NCBI GenBank assembly: GCA_017549085.1 | Contig: JAFYVO010000262.1 | Span: 1-5,101 of the forward strand | DNA from: Thermoguttaceae bacterium | GTDB taxonomy: Bacteria; Planctomycetota; Planctomycetia; Pirellulales; Thermoguttaceae | Length of the DNA stretch: 5,101 bases | Direction of reading: 5' to 3' | Shown: piece by piece, positions 1-5,101 of the stretch | Numbering within the stretch: position 1 is the stretch's first letter | Layout: each line of letters starts with the position of its first letter | Notes under the pieces: model-generated | Seen by the model: only the letters and a program-made list of their open reading frames with translations | What the model was told of the DNA's origin: nothing | Database searches by the model: none | Program-made: the position numbers and the translations under genes

Positions 1-1282
1 CGTGCGGCGCGAGTTGCCGACCGGTCGAGGACGCGCCGGCGTTGTAATAGTTGATCGCGACGGCGTTTCCGGTCGTCGGACGGACTTTCAGGAGCGTCGT
101 CAACGAGGAAATCGCGGCGTCCCAATTCCCGCGAGCCAGCGAAAGAAGGGCGCGATACGAGGCGATCGCGTCCGGCGTTTCTTGGCCGTAACTCGACGCT
201 TCGAGGGCGTTTAGGATGGTTTCCGCTTCGTCGACGCGTTGTAAGTTGACGAGAATCTTGATTTTAAGGAGCGCGGACTCCGGCGAAATAGTCGTCGACG
301 TTTGTTGCATCTGTTCGACGAGGCGGAGCGCGGAGGCGAAATCTTGCTTGGCGAAGTAAGCGTACGCTTCGTAAAGATAAGCGTCTTGAACGGCTTGCGC
401 TAAGTTGGCGTCGCTTTGGTAGCGGCGGATAAATTCGTCTAAAATGCGAATCGCTTCGTCGAAATTTTGTTGAACGATTTGCAGGAGCGCGCGCTGAACG
501 ACGACTTGTCCGGCGACGTCGGCCGGGAGTTCCGGATCGGCGGCTAAGTCGTTCAGTTGTTTTTCCGCTTCTTGGTAATCGCCCGATTTTCCGATCGTCG
601 CGGCTTTTTCGAGACGGCAGGTCCAGCGGAGCGGCGACGTCGGGTACTCGTCCAGGTTGCGGTCAAAATAGGTCAACGCGGCGGAGTAGGCGCCGGACTG
701 CGCTTCGCAAACGCCGAGGTAATAATAAACGTATTGAACGTAAGCGTCTTTCGGGAACTCGTCCAGAAACTTGGCAAAGAGCGGACGCGCTTCCGAATAT
801 TGGCGTAAGTTGAAGTAAGAGAAAGCGTTGTGAAAGGTCGCTTCTTTATAGTATTCGGCGTCTTTCCCTTGTTCGACGATATATTGGAAATGCGCCCGCG
901 CGAGCGCCGTTTGCTCCGGATCGGTAAATTCGCCGAGCGCGAGGCGAGCGTGTCCGGCGAAAAGCTCCGCCTTGTTGCGATTTTTCGAAGCCGGGTACTG
1001 CGCGATAAACGCTTCGAGGCGCTGAACCGCTTCTTCGTAAGCGCCTTGACTGTGCTGTTCGAGCGCGGCGGCGAGGAGCGCGTCTTCCGTTTGCGTCGCC
1101 GAGGCGGTTTGCGTCGTTTGCGCAGAGACCGTAAAACGCGGCGACTCAAACGACGGCGAAACGACGAAGAGCGCGGCGGTCAACGCCGTTCCGAAGGAAA
1201 AAGTCGAAGCGGCGAGGCGCGCGAGTCGACGGCGTTTCGGATGGCGTCGCGGAAAAACGTTCAAAACGGGAAGGGCGCTCAT
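1..1282 (-). CDS. Exported TPR-repeat protein (C-terminus cut by window edge)
   Basis: Reading from the ATG at 1282 down to base 1 gives 427 codons with no stop, so the 3' end lies outside the window. Residues 12-22 are very basic (RRHPKRRRLAR), residues 23-41 are hydrophobic, and a signal-peptidase-like site follows (TVSA before QT at 54/55), so this is probably a Sec-exported protein. From about residue 68 the chain is almost all helical TPR-like repeats, with the usual small-residue/aromatic pattern and an EA or AL pair in helix B. They lie at roughly 68-100, 148-179, 184-216, 221-250, 260-291, 302-329, 336-363 and 373-404. Repeats ending in 'EFPKD' and 'EYPTS' resemble periplasmic TPR proteins of the BamD/CpoB kind, but no specific ortholog is recognised. 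TPRs bind protein partners, and the partner here is unknown. The start is the only nearby ATG and has only a weak purine-rich ribosome site. The gene diverges from the hydrogenase. Confidence 0.9.
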   Translation of the reverse strand, partial: MSALPVLNVFPRRHPKRRRLARLAASTFSFGTALTAALFVVSPSFESPRFTVSAQTTQTASATQTEDALLAAALEQHSQGAYEEAVQRLEAFIAQYPASKNRNKAELFAGHARLALGEFTDPEQTALARAHFQYIVEQGKDAEYYKEATFHNAFSYFNLRQYSEARPLFAKFLDEFPKDAYVQYVYYYLGVCEAQSGAYSAALTYFDRNLDEYPTSPLRWTCRLEKAATIGKSGDYQEAEKQLNDLAADPELPADVAGQVVVQRALLQIVQQNFDEAIRILDEFIRRYQSDANLAQAVQDAYLYEAYAYFAKQDFASALRLVEQMQQTSTTISPESALLKIKILVNLQRVDEAETILNALEASSYGQETPDAIASYRALLSLARGNWDAAISSLTTLLKVRPTTGNAVAINYYNAGASSTGRQLAPH

Positions 1283-1394
1283 AAGGCGGTCTTTCGTCTC
1301 TTGTCGATGCGGGGGATTAGGAGATATAGGGAAACGGGGCGAAAAACTCCGGAACGCGTTGCAAGGCGTCGGGACGGAACGCCCCCTAATAAAC

Positions 1395-1423
1395 AGTATA
1401 CCCAATTTCTTTTGCCGCGCCAA
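1395..1423 (-). promoter_or_regulatory. Predicted sigma70-type promoter of the TPR gene
   Basis: On the minus strand, TTGGCG (1423-1418) and TATACT (1400-1395) are separated by exactly 17 bp. The expected start of transcription is near 1388, giving a leader of about 106 bases before the ATG at 1282. A T-rich patch on the plus strand, which is A-rich on the minus strand, lies just upstream of the -35 and could act as an UP element. The call rests on pattern only. Confidence 0.6.
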
Positions 1424-1617
1424 GACCGTTTTGTAGATTTTTTCTATTTTGCCTAGATTTCTTATCTTAAAGGTGCGGATTAGAACGGCGGTAAGTCGAA
1501 CGTTGGGCGAAGAAGGGGAAACGGCGTCAAGGAACGCGGGGGAAAGCCGGCGAGCGCGGCGTCGGCAAGAATTTAAAGAAAAACGGGGAAAAACGAACGT
1601 CGCGCGTTGGGCGCCGC

Positions 1618-1646
1618 TTGAGATTTTAGCGTCGAACCTTTATAAT
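1618..1646 (+). promoter_or_regulatory. Predicted sigma70-type promoter of the hydrogenase gene
   Basis: TTGAGA (1618-1623), a 17-bp spacer and a perfect TATAAT (1641-1646) form a near-consensus housekeeping promoter. Transcription would start near 1653, leaving a leader of about 106 bases. Such a strong core suggests vegetative sigma factor control. I see no obvious operator overlapping it. Confidence 0.72.
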
Positions 1647-1758
1647 CGATAGGGAGAACGTCGGCGAGGAAAAATCGGCGGACGAAGAGGTAAAACGGGA
1701 GAAAGCGCGACCGCGCCGAGCGTCGCGTTGAAAATCGGAAGAACTGAGGAGAAGCGCG

Positions 1759-2832
1759 ATGGGACGAAATGAAGAGAATTTCGACGCGAAAACGCCGGAA
1801 GCGAGCGAAAAAACGGCTCCGACGATTCCGCGTCGGCAAGCGTTGAAAACGGGCGCGCTTAGCGTCGCGGCGGCGCTCGGCGGAGGGAGCGTTTTCGCGC
1901 AAGGCGGACGCGGGCGGGGGCGCGGTTTTCAGCCGATTCTCGACCGCGTCGCTCCGAACGCGGCGGCAAACGGCGGCGCGAACGACGAATTTCCTTACCA
2001 TCTCGACGGTTGCAAAACGTTTAGCGAATACAAGGCGTTGCGCAAACGGCAAAGACGAGCTTGCGACCCGGTCGTCGTCGAGGCGGACAACCCGTCGCTA
2101 ACGTACGAGGGGCGGCGTTGCGCGAACTGCGGACGGTGCGACGAAGCGTGTATGGCGCAAACGATTTCGCACTGGTACCGCCGCGATACGTTAAAAGACG
2201 GCGTTTCGACAATCTGCGTAAACTGCGGGCAATGCGTAACCGCGTGCAAGTTCAACGTTCTGCACGAGCGGCTCGATTACGTCGAGGTCGCGTCGGCGAT
2301 TAGGGAAACGGCGTTGGCGGCGCAAAACGAAGCGACGGGGAAAAAGAGCGAAGACGGGAAAACGACGCGGACTTTCGTCGCGACGACGGCGCCGGCGCTC
2401 CGCGTTTCGCTCGGCGAAATGTTCGATCTGGAACCGGGCGCGAACCTCGAATCGAAGCTCGCGGCGGCGCTGCGCTTGATCGGCTTCGATTTTGTTTTCG
2501 ACGCGACGTTCGGCGCCGACCTGACGATCGAGGAAGAGTCGCGGGAACTTTGGGCGCGCTTGAACGACCCGAACGCCGGGCCGCTCTTCACCTCCTGCTG
2601 TCCGTCTTGGGTGAAGTTCGTCGAAACGTTTTACCCGGAATTTATCCCGAATTTGTCGACGACGCGGAGCCCGCTCCTGTCGCAAGGCGCGGCGATCAAG
2701 ACCCGTTTCGCCGAAGAAAAAGGGCTCGACCCGGCGACGATAACGCACGTCGCGTTCGTCCCTTGCGTCGGGAAAAAGTTCGAAGCGACCTTGCCGAACG
2801 CGAACGCGGCGGGGCGATACTGGAAAAAGTAA
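1759..2832 (+). CDS. [FeFe] hydrogenase, N-terminal part (Tat signal, ferredoxin domain, L1 and L2 motifs)
   Basis: This 357-residue open frame is what would be made if the TAA at 2830 stops translation. The start is supported by GAGGAG (1746-1751), 7 bases before the ATG. The twin-arginine stretch PRRQALK (24-30) is followed by an alanine/glycine-rich hydrophobic run and a likely cleavage site after VFA (47), so the folded, metal-loaded enzyme would be sent out of the cytoplasm. A Gly/Arg stretch follows (49-56). The ferredoxin domain has two CxxCxxCxxxC motifs (C121, C124, C127, C131; C153, C156, C159, C163). Neither has the usual proline after the last cysteine. C281 and C336 would be two of the four cysteines holding the H-cluster. 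C280 matches the proton-shuttling cysteine of clostridial CpI. Without the C-terminal part the H-cluster cannot be fully ligated, so this fragment alone should be inactive. Confidence 0.85.
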   Translation: MGRNEENFDAKTPEASEKTAPTIPRRQALKTGALSVAAALGGGSVFAQGGRGRGRGFQPILDRVAPNAAANGGANDEFPYHLDGCKTFSEYKALRKRQRRACDPVVVEADNPSLTYEGRRCANCGRCDEACMAQTISHWYRRDTLKDGVSTICVNCGQCVTACKFNVLHERLDYVEVASAIRETALAAQNEATGKKSEDGKTTRTFVATTAPALRVSLGEMFDLEPGANLESKLAAALRLIGFDFVFDATFGADLTIEEESRELWARLNDPNAGPLFTSCCPSWVKFVETFYPEFIPNLSTTRSPLLSQGAAIKTRFAEEKGLDPATITHVAFVPCVGKKFEATLPNANAAGRYWKK

Positions 2833-3471
2833 ACGATTCGCGACCTCGACTTCGCGCTGACGACCCGCGAACTCGCCTCTTGGTTCTTCCAAACGCAGGT
2901 CGACCCGGCGACGCTCGACGACGAGCCGTTTGACTCGACGCTCGGGAACGGAAGCGGCGCCGGGAAGATTTTCGGCGCGACCGGCGGCGTCGCGGAAGCG
3001 GCGTTGCGCAACCTTTGGAAGGTCGTCGAAGGAACCGACCCGCCGTCGGAACTCTTGAAGTTTGAACCGCTTCGAGGAACGAAAGCGTTGAAGACGGCGA
3101 CGGTCGAGATCGGCGGCAAAACGGTCCGCGTCGCGGTCGCGAGCGGCTTGGCGGCGGTTCGTCCGCTCCTGGAAACGCTGAAAACGACCGGCCAAATCGA
3201 CTTTGATTTCGTCGAAGTAATGGCCTGCCCGGGCGGTTGCGTCGGAGGGGGCGGCCAGCCGAAGATCGGCGGAATGCGGCGCCCGGACGACGCTTGGCGG
3301 CAAAAACGCGCCGACGGTCTTTTCGACGGCGACGCCAAGGTCGCGCTCCGAACGAGCGGCGACAACCCGGAAATTCAAGCGTTTTATCGCGACTTCGTCG
3401 GCGAACCGCTCGGCGACCGCGCTAAGTCGCTCTTCCATACGGCGTTCGAAAAGCGCGACGTTTGGAAGTAG
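2833..3471 (+). CDS. [FeFe] hydrogenase, C-terminal part (L3 motif and fused small-subunit domain), downstream of the stop
   Basis: The same frame continues for 212 sense codons after the TAA. It carries TTREL, the GAGKIFGATGG segment, the L3 motif with cysteines C490 and C494 (full-length numbering), and a C-terminal domain of the iron-hydrogenase small-subunit type, with 'DNPEIQAFYRDFVGEP' and a final 'LFHTAF' close to the family's usual ending. The first plausible restart codon is TTG at 3004, which would skip TTREL and the glycine-rich segment. I see no clear ribosome site for it, so independent translation is unlikely. In Desulfovibrio the small subunit is a separate gene; here it is fused, as in many clostridial enzymes. 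Confidence 0.8.
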   Translation, partial: TIRDLDFALTTRELASWFFQTQVDPATLDDEPFDSTLGNGSGAGKIFGATGGVAEAALRNLWKVVEGTDPPSELLKFEPLRGTKALKTATVEIGGKTVRVAVASGLAAVRPLLETLKTTGQIDFDFVEVMACPGGCVGGGGQPKIGGMRRPDDAWRQKRADGLFDGDAKVALRTSGDNPEIQAFYRDFVGEPLGDRAKSLFHTAFEKRDVWK

Positions 3472-3508
3472 CGCCGGGTTTTCGCGCCGAAAAAAATGCG
3501 CGTCGCGT

Positions 3509-3537
3509 TTGATTTTTCGACGCGAAAGGGGTATAAT
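3509..3537 (+). promoter_or_regulatory. Predicted sigma70-type promoter of the PH-domain gene
   Basis: TTGATT (3509-3514), a 17-bp spacer and a perfect TATAAT (3532-3537) predict transcription from about 3544, with a leader of about 84 bases. A 7-bp inverted repeat (CGCGTCG at 3499-3505, CGACGCG at 3518-3524) flanks the -35 box and is a possible operator. Confidence 0.72.
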
Positions 3538-3542
3538 AAAAG

Positions 3543-3581
3543 CGCGGGGCGATCCGGCGATTTCGTCGGACGCTTTCCGCG
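3543..3581 (+). terminator. Terminator-like hairpin at the 5' end of the PH-gene transcript
   Basis: An imperfect 15-bp stem can form: 3543-3547 with 3577-3581, 3549-3551 with 3571-3573, and 3553-3559 with 3564-3570 (one G-U). The loop is ATTT and the 3' side runs straight into TTTTAT. It lies 71 bases past the hydrogenase stop, so it could end that transcript. It also starts where the next promoter should begin transcription, so it could instead be a leader hairpin or attenuator. The T-run is short. Confidence 0.45.
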
Positions 3582-3627
3582 TTTTATCGTATTATCGAGC
3601 AACATTTAGCCAGCGAGGATTAAAATA

Positions 3628-4518
3628 ATGGCGAAAACAAACGCGAACGCTCCCGCCGCGCCCGTCGGGCCTTGGCGCTCCGGGCGTCCTTCTTTCAAAG
3701 CGTTTTATCCGGAAATCATTTTCTTGACGATAGTAACGATCGCCTTCATCGCCTTGGCCGCGCGACTTAGTTGCGCCGGAGCGAAGCCGAAGTCGGAAAA
3801 CGCCGAGCCGACGCCCGTTTCGTCCGCGACGTTATTCTCGACGGAGCAAGCGTTTGCGCAAGACGCTTCGCTCGACGCGCTCCTGCCGATCGAAGAAGAA
3901 ACGACCGCGAGCCAAGCCGACGAGGACGCGAGCGCGCCGTCCGCCGATTTCGTCGAGCCGGTTGAAGCGCAAACGGAAACCGAAGCGGAAACCGTCGCGA
4001 CGCTTCCGAGCGAGGCGGAAACGAACGACGTCGCGCCGCAAACGGCGAAAAACGGCGCGTCCGCGAAAATATTGGCGATTTGGATCGTTTGCTTGGCGAT
4101 TCCGGCGCTCCTCTGGATTTGGCGCGCTTGGAATTGGCTCGTCGCGGTTTACGGCGTCAAGTTTGAAATCCGTTGCGACGCCGACAACCCGAAAGCGACA
4201 ACGTTTTTGGTAACGCGCGGGATTTTCAATAAGAAGACCGACTCGCTGCACATTGCGCAAGTGAAGGATATTCAATCTTCGCAAACCTTTATTCAGAAAT
4301 ATTTTCAAGGCGGCGTTGGAACGATTCGACTTTTCACTCAAGACCTTACCGACGGCGTTCTTACGATGAAAAATATGGAAGACCCGAGCCGGGTCTTTAA
4401 CGCGCTGGACGAGTTGCGTCGCCGTTACTGGGCGCTGGGCGGTATCGGCGGGATGGGTGGTCGAGCGGAAAACGAGGTCGAGATGGGAAACGTCGAAGGA
4501 ATAAACGACGCGATGTAA
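3628..4518 (+). CDS. Two-helix membrane protein with C-terminal bacterial PH (bPH2/DUF304-type) domain
   Basis: The product has 296 residues. The start is fixed by GAGGA (3615-3619), 8 bases before the ATG. After a short N-terminus with a 'PWRSGRPSFKAF' stretch comes a first membrane helix (about 29-47). A long linker follows (about 52-145), rich in Glu, Asp, Ala and Thr and almost free of basic residues. A second, tryptophan-rich helix (about 147-174) leads directly into a PH-like beta domain (about 175-265) containing 'YGVKFEI', 'FLVTRGIFNKKTDSLHIAQV', 'KDIQSSQT' and 'GTIRLFT', the pattern of the YdbS/YdbT-like bPH2 family. The last 26 residues are Gly/Met-rich. The charge pattern suggests the acidic loop is outside the cytoplasm and the PH domain inside. 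Members of this family are membrane-associated and mostly of unknown function, so no specific role is claimed. The gene appears to be transcribed alone, between its own promoter and terminator. Confidence 0.85.
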   Translation: MAKTNANAPAAPVGPWRSGRPSFKAFYPEIIFLTIVTIAFIALAARLSCAGAKPKSENAEPTPVSSATLFSTEQAFAQDASLDALLPIEEETTASQADEDASAPSADFVEPVEAQTETEAETVATLPSEAETNDVAPQTAKNGASAKILAIWIVCLAIPALLWIWRAWNWLVAVYGVKFEIRCDADNPKATTFLVTRGIFNKKTDSLHIAQVKDIQSSQTFIQKYFQGGVGTIRLFTQDLTDGVLTMKNMEDPSRVFNALDELRRRYWALGGIGGMGGRAENEVEMGNVEGINDAM

Positions 4519-4550
4519 TCGTTCTCCCGGCAATACTCTAACAATATAGA

Positions 4551-4598
4551 CGACGCGACGTTAAATCGTTTAACGTCGCGTCGATTTTAAATTATTTT
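4551..4598 (+). terminator. Strong intrinsic terminator after the PH-domain gene
   Basis: A perfect 15-bp stem (4551-4565 with 4569-4583) closes on a three-base loop (TCG) and is followed by an AT-rich tail with T-runs (ATTTTAAATTATTTT, 4584-4598). It lies 32 bases after the TAA of the PH-domain gene. No minus-strand gene ends here, so it most likely serves the PH-domain transcript. Confidence 0.85.
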
Positions 4599-4709
4599 CG
4601 GCTCGACGTTTTCGAGTCGGACGCGCCGTGCGTCGGCTCGCGCGTTCGTTCAAAAAACGTCGGGCGTTTTGTTGAACGCTGTCTTAAATAACGTGAACAA
4701 GGGGGTTAT
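4599..4709 (+). other. Leader region of the phosphodiesterase gene, with two potential hairpins
   Basis: The first hairpin pairs 4599-4606 with 4612-4619 (8 bp, one G-U) around a five-base loop. The second pairs 4642-4647 with 4674-4679 and 4651-4655 with 4667-4671, with a small internal loop. I could not find a sigma70 promoter as clear as those of the other genes, so the promoter is either weak or of another type. The ribosome site AAGGGGG (4699-4705) sits only 4 bases from the ATG, closer than usual. Confidence 0.4.
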
Positions 4710-5101
4710 ATGAAATTCGATTTGACGAAAGCGGCGGCGACGGTCGCGGCTTTGTTGGCGACGTTACCGGTCGCGACATTCGGTAACGAAGCGCGTTGGA
4801 CGTTGCGCAACGTTCCGCGCGAAACAGTAACGGTCGTCGCGCATCGCGGCGCGGGCGACTTGGCTCCGGAAAACTGTATGTCGTCTCTTGAAATGACTTG
4901 GGAGATGGGCGGAACGCCGGAAGTCGACGTGCGCTCGACGAAAGACAAGCGAATTTTGATGTTTCACGACGGCAACTTCGCTCGCGTTTGTCCGAACGCG
5001 TCCGCCGAACTTAAAGCGAAGGGCGTCGAGGACTTAACGTTCGACGAAGCTCGCGCGCTCGATATCGGCTCTTTCCGCGGCGAACAGTTCAAAGGCGAAA
5101 A
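4710..5101 (+). CDS. Exported glycerophosphodiester phosphodiesterase (GDPD family), C-terminus cut by window edge
   Basis: The frame is open for 130 codons plus two bases to the right edge. The ATG at 4710 follows a strong G-rich ribosome site. Residues 1-25 form a Sec signal peptide with a short basic start and an alanine/leucine-rich core. The GDPD barrel then begins: VVAHRGAG (42-49) holds the catalytic H45 and R46, APEN (52-55) follows, EVD (71-73) supplies the metal-binding E71 and D73, and FHDGNF (85-90) holds the second catalytic histidine, H86. Together these match the GlpQ/UgpQ active-site pattern. The enzyme would hydrolyse glycerophosphodiesters to sn-glycerol 3-phosphate and an alcohol outside the cytoplasm. 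The common Thr after 'APEN' is Cys here (C56). The substrate cannot be told from this fragment, and some family members act on other phosphodiesters. A terminator separates it from the PH-domain gene, so the two are probably not one operon. Confidence 0.9.
   Translation, partial: MKFDLTKAAATVAALLATLPVATFGNEARWTLRNVPRETVTVVAHRGAGDLAPENCMSSLEMTWEMGGTPEVDVRSTKDKRILMFHDGNFARVCPNASAELKAKGVEDLTFDEARALDIGSFRGEQFKGE

Larger units (their letters stand above)
1283..1758. other. Divergent intergenic region between TPR gene and hydrogenase
   Basis: This 476-base stretch holds no convincing gene. It contains a minus-strand promoter for the TPR gene (1395-1423), an AT-rich island (about 1429-1471), a plus-strand promoter for the hydrogenase (1618-1646), and two untranslated leaders of about 106 bases each. 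The hydrogenase leader has a small potential hairpin: 1704-1711 pairs with 1722-1729 (8 bp including one G-U) around a 10-base loop. The rest, about 1472-1617, shows nothing I can assign. Open frames crossing this region are arginine-rich, begin at TTG or run through the promoters, and look like compositional shadows. Confidence 0.75.
1759..3471 (+). pseudogene. Tat-exported single-chain [FeFe] hydrogenase with an internal in-frame stop
   Basis: The full frame from the ATG at 1759 to the TAG at 3469-3471 is 570 codons and is broken only by TAA at codon 358. It encodes an iron-only hydrogenase, which interconverts protons plus electrons and H2 at an H-cluster. The order is: Tat signal (residues 1-47), linker, two [4Fe-4S] motifs (121-131 and 153-163), the H-cluster domain with all three signature motifs (L1 TSCCPSW at 278-284, L2 PCVGKKFE at 335-342, L3 MACPGGCVGGGGQP at 488-501), then a fused small-subunit domain (about 515-570). 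TTREL (368-372) and the glycine-rich GAGKIFGATGG segment (400-410) are typical of the family and lie just past the stop. The frame, codon use and motifs stay intact on both sides, so the stop is either a very recent nonsense mutation or a sequence error. If the base is real and not read through, the gene is broken. No maturation genes (hydE, hydF, hydG) are in the window. Confidence 0.85.

Noticed and set aside
673..1149. A 158-codon minus-strand open frame inside the TPR gene
   Set aside because: It is in a different frame from the TPR product and encodes a Lys/Arg/Ser-rich sequence without domains.
1..1282. TPR repeats as a DNA-level tandem repeat array
   Set aside because: The repeats are visible only at the protein level; the DNA units are too diverged to be a tandem repeat or CRISPR array.
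830..1456. A 208-codon plus-strand open frame over the start of the TPR gene and its promoter
   Set aside because: Arg-rich low-information protein, antisense to a clear TPR gene with a signal peptide, and running through a promoter.
1449..1652. A 67-codon plus-strand open frame in the intergenic region
   Set aside because: Starts at TTG, has no ribosome site, and runs through the hydrogenase promoter, so it is probably not coding.
2830..2832. Recoding of the internal stop as selenocysteine or pyrrolysine
   Set aside because: Those use TGA and TAG. This codon is TAA, and TAA appears to serve as a real stop in the PH-domain gene.
2191..3438. A 415-codon open frame on the minus strand opposite the hydrogenase
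   Set aside because: Its product is extremely Arg-rich with no recognisable domain, while the plus strand carries clear hydrogenase motifs. Codons ending in C or G in CpG-rich DNA leave few stops on the opposite strand, so this is a shadow.
3766..3777. Lipoprotein signal in the PH-domain protein (cysteine C49 after the first helix)
   Set aside because: The residues before the cysteine are R-L-S, which do not fit a lipobox, and the N-terminus before the helix is long.
3850..3864. Signal-peptidase-like site AFAQD (residues 75-79) in the PH-domain protein
   Set aside because: It lies about 28 residues after the first helix, too far for normal signal peptidase cleavage.
3832..4533. A 233-codon minus-strand open frame opposite the PH-domain gene
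   Set aside because: Arg-rich shadow with no domain, while the plus strand has two membrane helices and a PH-like domain.

Overview
The window comes from a bacterium with CpG-rich DNA and a strong bias toward codons ending in C or G (GCG, ACG, TCG and CCG dominate). An [FeFe] hydrogenase points to an anaerobic or fermentative life. The mix of a Tat-exported iron enzyme, an exported TPR protein, a PH-domain membrane protein and an exported glycerophosphodiesterase would suit an uncultured anaerobic planctomycete. That placement is an impression from gene style and composition, not something the sequence proves.

Layout: (1) 1-1282, minus strand: the N-terminal 427 codons of an exported protein made of tetratricopeptide (TPR) repeats, running off the left edge. 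(2) 1283-1758: a divergent intergenic region with two outward-facing sigma70-type promoters and an AT-rich island. (3) 1759-3471, plus strand: a single-chain [FeFe] hydrogenase with a Tat signal, two [4Fe-4S] clusters, the H-cluster domain and a fused small-subunit domain. It is interrupted by one in-frame TAA at 2830-2832 and the frame is otherwise intact. (4) 3472-3627: an intergenic region with a near-consensus promoter and a terminator-like hairpin. (5) 3628-4518: a two-helix membrane protein with a C-terminal bacterial PH (bPH2/DUF304-type) domain and a long acidic loop. (6) 4519-4709: a 15-bp perfect-stem terminator followed by a leader with two further hairpins. (7) 4710-5101: the start of an exported glycerophosphodiester phosphodiesterase, cut by the right edge.

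The genes look like separate transcription units. Three have their own near-consensus promoter, each with a 17-bp spacer, and nothing ties them into one pathway. All four products are predicted to be exported or membrane-bound. The main points of interest are the hydrogenase's internal stop and its export signal: the stop lies between the second and third H-cluster motifs, so the truncated product would lack two of the four cysteines that hold the H-cluster. I found no CRISPR array, RNA gene, insertion sequence or clear new multi-gene system.
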